A stretch of DNA of 64,000 nucleotides from Halobacteriovorax marinus (GTDB lineage: Bacteria; Bdellovibrionota; Bacteriovoracia; Bacteriovoracales; Bacteriovoracaceae). Below the pieces are notes generated by a model. That model was not told the origin of the DNA and searched no databases. It saw only the letters and a program-made list of their open reading frames with translations. The position numbers and the translations under genes were made by a program. The stretch lies in NCBI GenBank assembly GCA_002163155.1, contig MAAO01000008.1, forward strand, positions 1-64,000, in the 5' to 3' direction. Shown piece by piece: positions 25,468 through 34,135 of this stretch (position 1 is the first letter of the stretch; each line of letters opens with the position of its first letter).

Positions 25468-25832
25468 AACAAATTCTTATATTTCTCTTCTTATGTTTAA
25501 CAGTCCTCTCCATGAAAGTCGGAGCAGGAGAAGTCACTGGCGCAGGAGGCCCTATGATGAAAATGTTAGCTAAGCACGGCTATAGCAAAGAATTTATGCA
25601 GGCACACGGCTTTAAAGTCATCTTAGGTGAAGTTACCGGTGCAGGCAGGACATTACCTACAGAAGATATAGAGGCGTTTCTCACTAGTGATGCAGTTCTC
25701 AATTCACAAGATATTGTTCGCTTTGATTTCAAAAATCCTTCACTTGGAAAATCATTCAAAGATATAAGTAGCGTTGAATTTGTTCAGCATGTTGTTTTTA
25801 AGAAAGATATTCGCGGGGTAGTTTTTAAGTAA
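25464..25832 (+). CDS. Small exported protein with repeated GEVTGAG motif
   Basis: The product has 122 residues with a signal peptide of about 20 residues. The mature protein begins GEVTGAG (22-28), and the same seven residues recur at 55-61. Lys and His follow each copy, and no cysteine is present in the mature part. No family is recognised. The start overlaps the regulator's stop by four bases, so the pair is co-translated. A sensor-ligand relationship or shared regulation is possible but unproven. Confidence 0.6.
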   Translation: MKQILIFLFLCLTVLSMKVGAGEVTGAGGPMMKMLAKHGYSKEFMQAHGFKVILGEVTGAGRTLPTEDIEAFLTSDAVLNSQDIVRFDFKNPSLGKSFKDISSVEFVQHVVFKKDIRGVVFK

Positions 25833-26104
25833 CTCCACCGATTATTCAAACCGAGGCGTTGCCATTATTTTTTAATCTAATGTCTTCGCCTTTCTCATTC
25901 TCTCAACTGTTCATTTCAATTTCTGTGAAATTTAAAAGTAATTTATCTTGCCTTTCCAAAGACCTTACTAAGTAAATTTAAAAAGACTTGTGAATTATCA
26001 AGAAATCTTGAGTCTTCTTTTGTCTGAAATAAATATATTTCGTCTATACAGATATTTGAGTCTCTGTTAAGAAATTTATGCTTTAAATTATTAACGGAGA
26101 GATT

Positions 26105-27502
26105 ATGAAACGAATACTGATTATATTTTTTATACTTTGCACTTCAGTTTTTGCTGAAATTAAAGTACCTGACATTCAAAAGATAGCTACTGCAATTGGT
26201 CAAAATGTTCCAAACACAATTCAAGGTAGTGAATTCAACATCACTATTCCCGTAGAAGGTGATTTTGAGTTATTAATTAAGCCAGAAGACGCTTTTCAAA
26301 TAAATAAAATTAGCTCTAACTCGTTCATTGTTAAGATCATCGAGTCAACTTTACTTTATGATAACCTAGGTGGTTTCTACGAACCAAAATTTCAAACTCT
26401 TGATTACGAAGTAAAACAAGGAGGTGGAATAGATATTATCGTAGATCCTACTATCTTAACTGACTGTGTTCAGGTCTTAGAGTTTAAGAAAGGTCCTCAG
26501 ACAATTAATTTTGATTCCTTATCTCAGTACTACACTTTTAGATTTATTTTTGATTCAAATATTCTTAAAAAGTTATCTGTTGAAGGAACTAAAGCTACTT
26601 TCAAAAGGCTCAAGTCCGGAGAAGCAACAGTTAAACTTGTTATGACTAGAAGATCTAATGGAGTTGAATTTGTTGCAGAGAGTGACAACTTGCAAGAATG
26701 CTCAGTAAACACTCCTAATCCTGTAGACGGAGATTGGTCAGACTACTCTGAGTACGGGCAATGTTCAAAAACTTGCGGTGGTGGAATTCAAAGATGGAGA
26801 AGATCTTGTACGAACCCAGCACCAGCTAACGGTGGAAAGAAATGTTCAGGTTCAACATTTTCAAATACACAATGCAACACGCGTGCTTGTCCTGTTGTAA
26901 TTAACGGCGGATGGTCTGAATGGTCAGCTCCTGGAAAATGTACAGAAATCTGTGGTGGCGGAATACAACTATCAAGAAGAACATGTACATCACCGAGACC
27001 TTCAAATGGTGGAAATTCTTGCTCTGGATTAACTACATTGAGAAGTGCATGTAACGAAATGAGATGTATTCCAAGACATCTATCAAAAAAGCAAAAAGAT
27101 TTCTTCGAAGACAATGCTGTTACAATCAATATTGATGAAAGACATACTAGGTTATTTAGTAAAAAATTCAACTTTGATTACACAGCAACTCTTTCAAATC
27201 CTTATCATTTTGATATTAGATGTGATGTTAAAATCACTAGTTATATGTACGACGGGCATCCTGTAGTGGTTGATTCAAAGTCACATCCTAGTATTACTGT
27301 TCCTGCTGGTGGTAGTAGAAATATGTCTGGAAACATAAAATGTAAACGAACAGATCGTGACTCAGGTGTCTCATGGATTGACCGAGATCACATGCACGCT
27401 TTAAATTGTCGAATATTGAATAGTAACATGCCTGAAACTTCAAATAACAATAGTGACGATGATTATGATGGTCTTGAAGATGACTGGGGTTTAAGGTTTT
27501 AA
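26105..27502 (+). CDS. Exported protein with two thrombospondin type-1 repeats
   Basis: The product has 465 residues with a signal peptide of about 17 residues. Residues 20-200 form a beta-rich N-terminal region. Two TSP1 repeats follow at about 208-262 and 268-321. Each has a Trp motif (WSDYSEYG, WSEWS), CSKTCGGG or CTEICGGG, an RxxC segment and six cysteines at TSP1 spacing (220, 224, 235, 247, 257, 262, and 279, 283, 294, 306, 316, 321). The C-terminus (330-465) is unassigned and ends in an acidic Asp/Asn-rich stretch. TSP1 repeats usually mediate adhesion and are uncommon in bacteria. A terminator follows. Confidence 0.82.
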   Translation: MKRILIIFFILCTSVFAEIKVPDIQKIATAIGQNVPNTIQGSEFNITIPVEGDFELLIKPEDAFQINKISSNSFIVKIIESTLLYDNLGGFYEPKFQTLDYEVKQGGGIDIIVDPTILTDCVQVLEFKKGPQTINFDSLSQYYTFRFIFDSNILKKLSVEGTKATFKRLKSGEATVKLVMTRRSNGVEFVAESDNLQECSVNTPNPVDGDWSDYSEYGQCSKTCGGGIQRWRRSCTNPAPANGGKKCSGSTFSNTQCNTRACPVVINGGWSEWSAPGKCTEICGGGIQLSRRTCTSPRPSNGGNSCSGLTTLRSACNEMRCIPRHLSKKQKDFFEDNAVTINIDERHTRLFSKKFNFDYTATLSNPYHFDIRCDVKITSYMYDGHPVVVDSKSHPSITVPAGGSRNMSGNIKCKRTDRDSGVSWIDRDHMHALNCRILNSNMPETSNNNSDDDYDGLEDDWGLRF

Positions 27503-27517
27503 ATACAACGTATTCCC

Positions 27518-27547
27518 AGAGGCTAGTTAATTTTAGCCTCTTTTATT
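27518..27547 (+). terminator. Intrinsic terminator
   Basis: AGAGGCTA at 27518-27525 pairs perfectly with TAGCCTCT at 27534-27541, followed by TTTATTT. It lies 16 bases after the TSP1 protein's stop. Confidence 0.8.
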
Positions 27548-27569
27548 TAAATCAATTTCTGGAAAAAAT

Positions 27570-29105
27570 ATGAAGAAGTCTATTTTAATTTTAATGTTAT
27601 CTTTTCTTTCAATAGAAAGTGCCCTAACTGCAACGGACTTAAAACCAGCAAGCACAGTGAATAACACTCGAGTTAATGATGCGATCAGAAATTTTGTGGC
27701 CCTGTGTTTTAGCGGAAAAGATCTTGAGGCAATTAAGCTCGCTCTCGCTTCAACAGAATTAGATGTAAATACGAAAAGTCCTACTGGAGACACAGGATTA
27801 ATAATTGCATCAGAAAGAGGAAATATAGAAGTCATAAAACTTCTACTTACCCACCCAAGTATAGATTTAAATCTAAGAAATGAAGACGGAAACAGTGCCC
27901 TTGTAATAAGTATTGCTAAGGGGCAAATTGAGGCCACTAAACTCCTTCTCTCTCAGAAAGAGATTGAAGTAAATGGCAGTCAAGGTATCGATGATATTCC
28001 AATAACTACAGCGGCCGAGTATAATCAAATAGAAGCTTTAAAACTTCTACTCGCCCATAGTGATATCGATGCAAATGGAATTAGACGCCTCGGAAGAACA
28101 GCACTACAAGTTGCAGCCTCCAAAGGTCATATTCAAATTATAAAAATACTACTTTCTAGAGATGAAATTGAAGTTAATAAGGCCGTAAATACTGGTTACA
28201 CGGCGCTCTTAATCGCATCGAGATCCAATTTTCCTAAAGTTGTTGAACTACTTCTCGCCCACGATGATATTTTAGTTAACCTAGTAAACTTTAGAGGGAA
28301 AACTGCTTTAACAGAAGCGGCCACTAAAGGACATATTCAAGTCTTAAAACAATTGATGAATCATCCAAAAATTAATATAAATCAAAACACTGAAGATTCA
28401 AAAGAGAAAACACCACTCATGCTGGCAAGTGAAAATTTTCACCATAAGGCAGTGGCAATATTACTTCGTCATCCAAACATTAATCTAAACCTAATGGATG
28501 CTGAGGGATATCCCCTATTAGTATTCATGGCAAAAAGAGGACAGAATATAATTGTTGAACTCTTAATCAATCACCCTAATCTTGATGTTAATGTTCTTGC
28601 AAGCAGTGGATCAACGGCACTCATTAAGGCCTCCAAGTTCTCCCATTTAAAAATCCTATCACTTCTCTTAAGACATGATGAGATAGACATAAATTTAAAA
28701 AATAAAAAGGGTATGACTGCGTTAATGATGGCGATTCAAAAAGACCAAGAAAGAGTTGCAACCATGCTTCTTGGCCATGAAGGTGTGAATGTTAACTTAA
28801 AGTCGACTAAGTTTGGTTTTTTTCCTTTGAATTTTGCCGCTCGAAAAGGCAAAACGAACTTTGTAGAGATGCTCTTGTCTCATCCTAAAATTTTAGTGAA
28901 TCAAGTTGACACCGCTGGCATGAGTTCTTTAATAGTGTCGTCATATTTTGGATATGCAGATATTGTAAAGCTATTACTCCAAGCACCTGGAATAGATCAT
29001 ACGATAAAAGATTTCTCAGATCATATGACTGCTCTAGAATGGGCACAAAATAGAAGTCGAAATGAGATTGTTGCAATTTTAAATGAAGCAGGAATACTAG
29101 AATAA
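27570..29105 (+). CDS. Exported ankyrin-repeat protein
   Basis: The product has 511 residues with a signal peptide of about 20 residues. Nearly all of the rest is ankyrin repeats, roughly 12 to 13 units of 33-36 residues. They share patterns such as TALxxAsxxGHIqiiKiLLsxxeIdvN (seen, for example, as LGRTALQVAASKGHIQIIKI). The repeats run to the C-terminus without another domain. Ankyrin repeats bind proteins, so this is probably a periplasmic or secreted binding scaffold. The leader TGGAAAAAATATGAAGAA around its start is repeated exactly at the start of the next gene. Confidence 0.85.
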   Translation: MKKSILILMLSFLSIESALTATDLKPASTVNNTRVNDAIRNFVALCFSGKDLEAIKLALASTELDVNTKSPTGDTGLIIASERGNIEVIKLLLTHPSIDLNLRNEDGNSALVISIAKGQIEATKLLLSQKEIEVNGSQGIDDIPITTAAEYNQIEALKLLLAHSDIDANGIRRLGRTALQVAASKGHIQIIKILLSRDEIEVNKAVNTGYTALLIASRSNFPKVVELLLAHDDILVNLVNFRGKTALTEAATKGHIQVLKQLMNHPKININQNTEDSKEKTPLMLASENFHHKAVAILLRHPNINLNLMDAEGYPLLVFMAKRGQNIIVELLINHPNLDVNVLASSGSTALIKASKFSHLKILSLLLRHDEIDINLKNKKGMTALMMAIQKDQERVATMLLGHEGVNVNLKSTKFGFFPLNFAARKGKTNFVEMLLSHPKILVNQVDTAGMSSLIVSSYFGYADIVKLLLQAPGIDHTIKDFSDHMTALEWAQNRSRNEIVAILNEAGILE

Positions 29106-29123
29106 TTTTTCATTGGAAAAAAT

Positions 29124-29483
29124 ATGAAGAAACTAATCTTAACTTTATCACTTTTTATTACTACAAATGTATTTTCTTTTGAGTCTATCTCATATTTATT
29201 AGTTGCTAAAGGAACTATAAATGGAGAGAAAACCTCAGTCTTTTCATCGATATTTATTGCACAGAGAGAACCTCTCTGTTCAAAATATCTTGACTATATC
29301 ATCACTCATGAACTCGACTTCGAACCAGAATTTCCAAAGGAAAATCCAGCCAACTGTATAATTGAAAAATATACAAATATTTCGAGATCTATTCATGCAC
29401 GTAGAATGTTAATTATACAACTTCGCACTAGTGGGTACGATGAAATGTTTATTGAATACCGACCAAACGATCACCGAAACTAA
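29124..29483 (+). CDS. Small exported protein of unknown function
   Basis: The product has 119 residues with a signal peptide of about 18 residues. The mature part contains two cysteines (near 52 and 77) and no recognised domain. It lies 18 bases after the ankyrin protein gene and shares the same 18-base start region with it, so they are likely co-transcribed and translated at similar rates. Its stop overlaps the convergent gene at 29480 by four bases. Confidence 0.6.
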   Translation: MKKLILTLSLFITTNVFSFESISYLLVAKGTINGEKTSVFSSIFIAQREPLCSKYLDYIITHELDFEPEFPKENPANCIIEKYTNISRSIHARRMLIIQLRTSGYDEMFIEYRPNDHRN

Positions 29484-29737
29484 TAGAAACGACTACAATC
29501 GCCACCCTTTTTCACACAAATATCAAAGCGTTCTTTTTGTTTTAGAACGCTTTTAAGGCAACTCTCCTTGATAAAATCGTGTTCAATCTCTTGGCACATT
29601 TTTTCATCAATGGATGAGATGGCCTGCATCTTTAACATATTATCTTTATCAAAATAACTCGATAAAAAGATCGAGAGCACCACAAGAAACAGAATGAAAT
29701 AGAGAAAGACCTTTCCAGTAAAGACCTTCTTAAGCAT
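29480..29737 (-). CDS. Small single-pass membrane protein
   Basis: The product has 85 residues. One transmembrane segment at about 9-27 ([16 protein letters not shown]) is followed by an outward-facing domain with four cysteines (near 48, 59, 73 and 80). The start overlaps asd by eight bases, so it is translated together with asd. No family is recognised. Its role beside asd is unclear. Confidence 0.6.
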   Translation of the reverse strand: MLKKVFTGKVFLYFILFLVVLSIFLSSYFDKDNMLKMQAISSIDEKMCQEIEHDFIKESCLKSVLKQKERFDICVKKGGDCSRFY

Positions 29738-30848
29738 TTTCTTTCACTAGAATATTCAGCATTCGCCTCACCGGCTCCGCCGCTCCCCAATGAAGTTGAT
29801 CGCCACACGTAAACGCATTTAGATATTCACTACCAAGATTCATTTTTCTAAGACGGCCTATAGGAATCTGAGAAGTTCCACTAACTGCTGCTGGAGTCAG
29901 TTCAGCGCGAGATGCTTCTACAGTATTAGGAACAACTTTCACCCAGTCGTTATGAGAGCCAATCATGGCCTCAATCTCATTCATGGGAATGTCGCGCTTA
30001 AGTTTAATAGTAAAGGCCTGAGAATGGCATCTCATGGTTCCTATACGTACACAGGTTCCGTCTATTGGTATTAAATTACTAGCGTCTCTTCCAAGAATTT
30101 TATTGGTCTCACTAATACCCTTCCATTCTTCTCTTGTTTGTCCTGCATCCACGGCTGAATCAACCCAAGGGATTAAACTTCCCGCCAGTGGCGCTCCAAA
30201 ACAACTTGAATCTAAACTGCCGTCTCTATAAGTATCCGTCACCACTTTATCAACGGCGATGATATCTCTAGCAATATTTTCGTCCATGCTGGTAAATTTA
30301 TTTCCAATCACTTGCATCTGCGTCAGCAGCTCTTTCATATGTCTTGCCCCGCCGCCAGACGCCGCTTGATAAGTCATACTTGTGAGCCATTCAATGGCAT
30401 CATTTTCAAATAATCCACCCAGTGACATCATCATCAGAGAAACCGTACAATTTCCTCCGATATAATCTTTCACTCCAGAGTCCAGTGCCTGATCAATAAC
30501 TTTTCTATTCACGGGATCCAGAATAATGACACTGTCACTTTCCATTCTAAGGGTAGAAGCTGCGTCGATCCAAAAACCTTTCCAGCCATTTGCTCTAAGT
30601 TTTGGGTGAACCGCTTTGGTGTAATCTCCACCTTGGCAGGAAACAATAATATCCATATGGGAGAGCTCATCAATATTGTGAGCATCAATTAAGAGTTCTG
30701 CATTTGAATTTTTTGGCGCTTTCTGTCCCGCTTGGGAAGTTGTAAAGAAGGTAGAATGAATACCTTTGAAGTCTTGATGCTCTTCCATACTACTTATGAG
30801 AACCGAACCAACCATTCCTCTCCAACCAACAAATCCAACACTTTTCAT
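29730..30848 (-). CDS. asd: Aspartate-semialdehyde dehydrogenase
   Basis: The product has 372 residues, close to the E. coli Asd length. It starts [17 protein letters not shown], nearly the enterobacterial sequence, with the NADP-binding GxxGxxG. The active-site Cys lies in [10 protein letters not shown]. It reduces aspartyl phosphate to aspartate semialdehyde, the branch point towards lysine, methionine and threonine. It is divergent from the riboswitch-controlled lysine operon, with about 80 bases to that operon's predicted promoter. A small membrane protein gene overlaps its 3' end. Confidence 0.95.
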   Translation of the reverse strand: MKSVGFVGWRGMVGSVLISSMEEHQDFKGIHSTFFTTSQAGQKAPKNSNAELLIDAHNIDELSHMDIIVSCQGGDYTKAVHPKLRANGWKGFWIDAASTLRMESDSVIILDPVNRKVIDQALDSGVKDYIGGNCTVSLMMMSLGGLFENDAIEWLTSMTYQAASGGGARHMKELLTQMQVIGNKFTSMDENIARDIIAVDKVVTDTYRDGSLDSSCFGAPLAGSLIPWVDSAVDAGQTREEWKGISETNKILGRDASNLIPIDGTCVRIGTMRCHSQAFTIKLKRDIPMNEIEAMIGSHNDWVKVVPNTVEASRAELTPAAVSGTSQIPIGRLRKMNLGSEYLNAFTCGDQLHWGAAEPVRRMLNILVKENA

Positions 30849-30928
30849 TATATATTCCTTTAAATTTTTAAAAACTTACGTAATTTGAGCTAATAATGAT
30901 TCTTTTTTCTCTTTTTGTAAAACCGGGG

Positions 30929-30957
30929 TTGAATAATCAGAGCATTTTAGTTACCAT
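30929..30957 (+). promoter_or_regulatory. Predicted sigma-70 promoter of the lysine operon
   Basis: TTGAAT at 30929-30934 and TACCAT at 30952-30957 are 17 bases apart. The expected transcript start (about 30964) falls right at the 5' edge of the riboswitch, which supports the call. Confidence 0.5.
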
Positions 30958-30964
30958 TTTTATA

Positions 30965-31126
30965 TTGAAGAGGTGCGAATTTCAGGCAACTCATGTGAAG
31001 ATTATTGGATCTTGCGAGCATGAGTCATGGGAAATTTGCCGAAACGGAGATCTACCAAAACAGATTTCTTCGTTGGTTGCTAGGGCCGAATCCCTAGGAC
31101 TGTCACAGGCAATGTGGAGCACTTCG
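30965..31126 (+). ncRNA. Lysine riboswitch
   Basis: Conserved lysine-riboswitch blocks appear in order: GAAGAGGTGCG at the 5' end (30967 on), TGGGAAATTTGCCGAAACGG in the middle (about 31028-31047), GGTTGCTAGGGCCG, GGACTGTCAC, and GGAGCACTTC at the 3' end (closing helix GAAG with CTTC at 31122-31125). It lies directly upstream of lysC. It should sense lysine and lower expression of the pathway. No protein need be coded here, although a frame happens to be open across it. Confidence 0.9.
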
Positions 31127-31140
31127 AGGTCAATCTTTTA

Positions 31141-31189
31141 GAAAATCCCATTGCCATTTATTTAACACTTTTTGAAAACGGAGATTTTC
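31141..31189 (+). promoter_or_regulatory. Candidate riboswitch expression platform (start-site sequestering stem)
   Basis: GAAAATC at 31141-31147, followed by CC, can pair with GG and GATTTTC at 31183-31189. This buries the GGAG at 31180-31183 just before the lysC ATG at 31191. No intrinsic terminator with a T run is visible after the aptamer, so translational control is more likely than attenuation. The alternative pairing partner within the aptamer was not worked out. Confidence 0.5.
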
Positions 31190-31190
31190 A

Positions 31191-32540
31191 ATGGATGCAA
31201 TTATTGTCGCCAAATTTGGTGGAAGTTCAATGGCGGATGCCGCTGCGATGAGAAGATCAGCTGGAGTCGCCCTTGAGCACAAGGCAAATATTGTCACAGT
31301 ATCAGCGACCTATGGAACAACCAACAATCTGATTAAGCTCTCAGAACTCGCTATGACCAAAGACTGGTCGGCCTGCGAAGAGATTATTCTTGAAATCAGA
31401 GAAAAGCACTTAAGTATTGCCTGTGACTTAGACCTAGGGAACACCTCTTCACTAGAGCGCTTACTAAATGAAGTAGAAACCCTTTCTAAAGGAATGTTCC
31501 TCTTAAAGGATTGTTCGCCCAAGGCCTTTGATGCCATTCAATCTTTGGGAGAGAGGCTATCTTCACTTCTCTTTACTCGCGCACTAGACCTCGCTTGGGC
31601 CAATGAGCGCAAGGTAGAATGTTTTGACGTTCGTAAAGTCTTGCGTACAGATGATCAATTTGGAAAAGCGACTCCCCTCATAGAAGAGATCAGCACTCTC
31701 TGTGACACTCATCTCATTGATTGCAAATACGACAATGTGGTCTATGTGACGCAGGGATTTATTGGACAAACTGAATGTGGTCATACAACGACTCTTGGGC
31801 GTGGTGGTTCTGATTATAGTGCCGCCCTTATAGCCGAAGGAATCGGAGCTGACATATTACAAATTTGGACCGACGTGGCCGGTATCGCGACTACAGATCC
31901 GCGCATTGTTCCCACAGCAAAACTCATGAATGAAATCACCTTCTCTGAAGCGGCCGAGCTGGCGACTTTTGGAGCAAAAATACTTCACCCCACAACACTT
32001 ACTCCAGCACTTAGAAAGAATGTTTCGGTCTATGTAGGTTCTAGTTATGAGGCCTCTGCACCTGGAACCTGGATTAAGAAATCTTGTTCTGAAACACCAC
32101 TGATTCGTGCCATGGCGCAAAAGAAAGAACAGAGCTTGCTCACTCTCTCAACCCCAAAAATGATTGGGAGCCATGGTTTTCTCTATGAGATTTTTAAAAT
32201 TTTCAACGCCCATAAAGTCAGTATAGACAGTGTGACCACTTCTGAAATTTCAGTCGCTCTAACAATTGAGGATTCAACTCTCTTAAATAGAAAATTGCTA
32301 GGAGAATTAGAGAATTTGGCAGAGGTGAAAGTAGAGGAAAACCTTTCATTAGTGTCCCTAATAGGTAACAATATTAATCACACAGCAGGTCTTGGAAAGA
32401 GAATATTTGAAGCATTAGGTGACATCAACGTTCGTATGATTTGTCTTGGTGCTTCAAGACATAACTTCTGCTTTCTAGTGGACGGCGAAAGAGCAAACGA
32501 CGCCATCATCAGACTTCACGATCACTTCATAGGAGAATAG
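31191..32540 (+). CDS. lysC: Aspartate kinase (LysC type)
   Basis: The product has 449 residues, the same length as E. coli LysC. The kinase domain begins IIVAKFGGSSMADAAAM and includes the nucleotide-binding GRGGSDYSAAL. Two ACT domains fill the C-terminus (about 310-449), the usual site of lysine feedback. It makes aspartyl phosphate from aspartate, the first committed step of the pathway. It is the first gene behind the lysine riboswitch, so both the RNA and probably the enzyme respond to lysine. The next gene starts two bases after its stop. Confidence 0.95.
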   Translation: MDAIIVAKFGGSSMADAAAMRRSAGVALEHKANIVTVSATYGTTNNLIKLSELAMTKDWSACEEIILEIREKHLSIACDLDLGNTSSLERLLNEVETLSKGMFLLKDCSPKAFDAIQSLGERLSSLLFTRALDLAWANERKVECFDVRKVLRTDDQFGKATPLIEEISTLCDTHLIDCKYDNVVYVTQGFIGQTECGHTTTLGRGGSDYSAALIAEGIGADILQIWTDVAGIATTDPRIVPTAKLMNEITFSEAAELATFGAKILHPTTLTPALRKNVSVYVGSSYEASAPGTWIKKSCSETPLIRAMAQKKEQSLLTLSTPKMIGSHGFLYEIFKIFNAHKVSIDSVTTSEISVALTIEDSTLLNRKLLGELENLAEVKVEENLSLVSLIGNNINHTAGLGKRIFEALGDINVRMICLGASRHNFCFLVDGERANDAIIRLHDHFIGE

Positions 32541-32541
32541 C

Positions 32542-33213
32542 TTGAACTACGCCGTCATAGGAAAAGGTAAAACAGGCTCACATGTCATTAGTCTTTTGCA
32601 AAAACAGGGTGCGATTTTTGAAGTCTTTGATTCAAAGAACCAAGCAACCGCGAAGAAGTTAAAGAGCTTTGATGTGGCCATTTGTTTTGTCAATGGACCA
32701 GTCTTTGAATCCCTCATCCCCGCACTTATTGAAGCCAGGATTCCAGTCATTACTGGCGCCACTGGATTTGAGTGGTCACAGAAGTTAAATAGTCTAGTAA
32801 GAGATGGAAAGTGTAAGTGGATCAAGGCCTCAAACTTCTCTATTGGAATGAATCTCATTCATAAAATGATTTCCGACACGCTCTCTAAAGCGAAGCGGCT
32901 CTTTAACGAGTACGACTTTGATATTCATGAAGTTCATCACACTAAGAAAATGGACGCCCCCAGTGGAACGGCCATTAAGTGGCAGGAATGGACTCAGGAA
33001 CATTTCCCCATAACTTCTGAGCGCACAGGAGATGTTGTGGGAGATCACACCATCACTTTAAAAACAGGTAATGAGAGAATAACTCTGCGCCACGAAGCAC
33101 TTGATAGAAGTATCTTTGCCAGCGGCGCCCTAAAGGCCTGCGACCTCTTATCAGAGATAGATTTTGGAATCTCTGATTTTGAAGAACTCACACTAAAGAA
33201 ATTATTAAACTAA
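32542..33213 (+). CDS. dapB: 4-Hydroxy-tetrahydrodipicolinate reductase (short form)
   Basis: The product has 223 residues, shorter than the 260-270 of typical DapB. The signature EVHHTKKMDAPSGTA (about 133-147) contains the catalytic His pair and Lys. The N-terminal NAD(P) motif is reduced to VIGKGKTGS. The start is TTG at 32542, with AGGAG seven bases upstream, inside the lysC stop region. It reduces hydroxy-tetrahydrodipicolinate to tetrahydrodipicolinate. The short central region means some loops are missing, not that the catalytic motif is damaged. Confidence 0.92.
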   Translation: MNYAVIGKGKTGSHVISLLQKQGAIFEVFDSKNQATAKKLKSFDVAICFVNGPVFESLIPALIEARIPVITGATGFEWSQKLNSLVRDGKCKWIKASNFSIGMNLIHKMISDTLSKAKRLFNEYDFDIHEVHHTKKMDAPSGTAIKWQEWTQEHFPITSERTGDVVGDHTITLKTGNERITLRHEALDRSIFASGALKACDLLSEIDFGISDFEELTLKKLLN

Positions 33214-33222
33214 GGAAAGAAT

Positions 33223-34104
33223 ATGAGCCTCAATGATTATCCCCTATGGACTGCCGTCATCACACCTATGAATGAAGACGGATCTGTCAATTACACAGAC
33301 CTTACAAATATCTTAAAAGCACAGGACGAAGCAGAGAATGGAATACTCATTCTTGGAAGTACTGGAGAAGCTCTAAACTTGGACGAAGACGAGAAGAGAA
33401 AAATTCTTGAACACACTATCGCGCAAGATCTTAAAGCTCCTATTATGGTGGGTGTTGGTGGCTCAAATCTCACTGACACTAGAAATTGGATCAAGTATCT
33501 TGAAGAGCTCAAGGTTCAGGCTTATCTACTTGTTACTCCTCTTTACGCAAAACCTGGAACAATTGGCCAGTACGAATGGTTTAAAGACTTAATGGATTTA
33601 AGTACTCGCCCTTGTATGCTCTACAATGTCCCAAGTAGAACAGGGATTAAAATGAGTTTTAAAGCAGTTGAAATGCTGAAAGATCATAAGAACCTTTGGG
33701 GAATTAAAGAAGCTTCAGGATCCACTGAAGATTTCGCCAAGTATGTAGCGGCCGCACCGAGTGCGCGCGTTTACAGTGGCGACGATGCTCTCATGCCTGA
33801 GTTCTCAGCAATAGGGGCCAAGGGATTAGTTTCTGTTGCTTCCAATGTGTGGGCGAAACAAACACATAGATACGTGGAAAAATGTTTAGATAGCTCGCTA
33901 GAAGAGAAGGCGCTTTGGGCCGAGAGTACCAACAATCTCTTTCTCGCTTCAAACCCAATTCCCGTAAAAGCACTCATGGTCCACGACAAACAAATCTCAT
34001 CCGTTGTGCTAAGAGCTCCGCTCACTCACAAAGACCTAGAAGACATAAGTGAGCTTGTAAGTTCACACGCAAAAATAAATGAATGGTACCAGTCGAATAA
34101 GTAA
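33223..34104 (+). CDS. dapA: 4-Hydroxy-tetrahydrodipicolinate synthase
   Basis: The product has 293 residues, the usual length. Family motifs are GSTGEALNLDEDE near residue 45, YNVPSRTGI with the catalytic Tyr near 138, and GIKEASG with the Schiff-base Lys near 163. It condenses pyruvate with aspartate semialdehyde. It lies nine bases after dapB, with AGGAAAG before the ATG. The order lysC-dapB-dapA-dapD makes a single lysine-responsive unit. Confidence 0.95.
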   Translation: MSLNDYPLWTAVITPMNEDGSVNYTDLTNILKAQDEAENGILILGSTGEALNLDEDEKRKILEHTIAQDLKAPIMVGVGGSNLTDTRNWIKYLEELKVQAYLLVTPLYAKPGTIGQYEWFKDLMDLSTRPCMLYNVPSRTGIKMSFKAVEMLKDHKNLWGIKEASGSTEDFAKYVAAAPSARVYSGDDALMPEFSAIGAKGLVSVASNVWAKQTHRYVEKCLDSSLEEKALWAESTNNLFLASNPIPVKALMVHDKQISSVVLRAPLTHKDLEDISELVSSHAKINEWYQSNK

Positions 34105-34135
34105 ATAATTAAACAAACAAATAAGGAATATAAAT

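Noticed and set aside
26788-27171. A 127-codon frame on the minus strand inside the TSP1 protein gene
   Set aside because: It is a shadow of the cysteine-rich repeats, with no ribosome binding site and no sensible protein.
30896-31141. An 81-codon frame on the plus strand ahead of lysC
   Set aside because: It lies across the conserved blocks of the lysine riboswitch, has no ribosome binding site, and resembles no protein.
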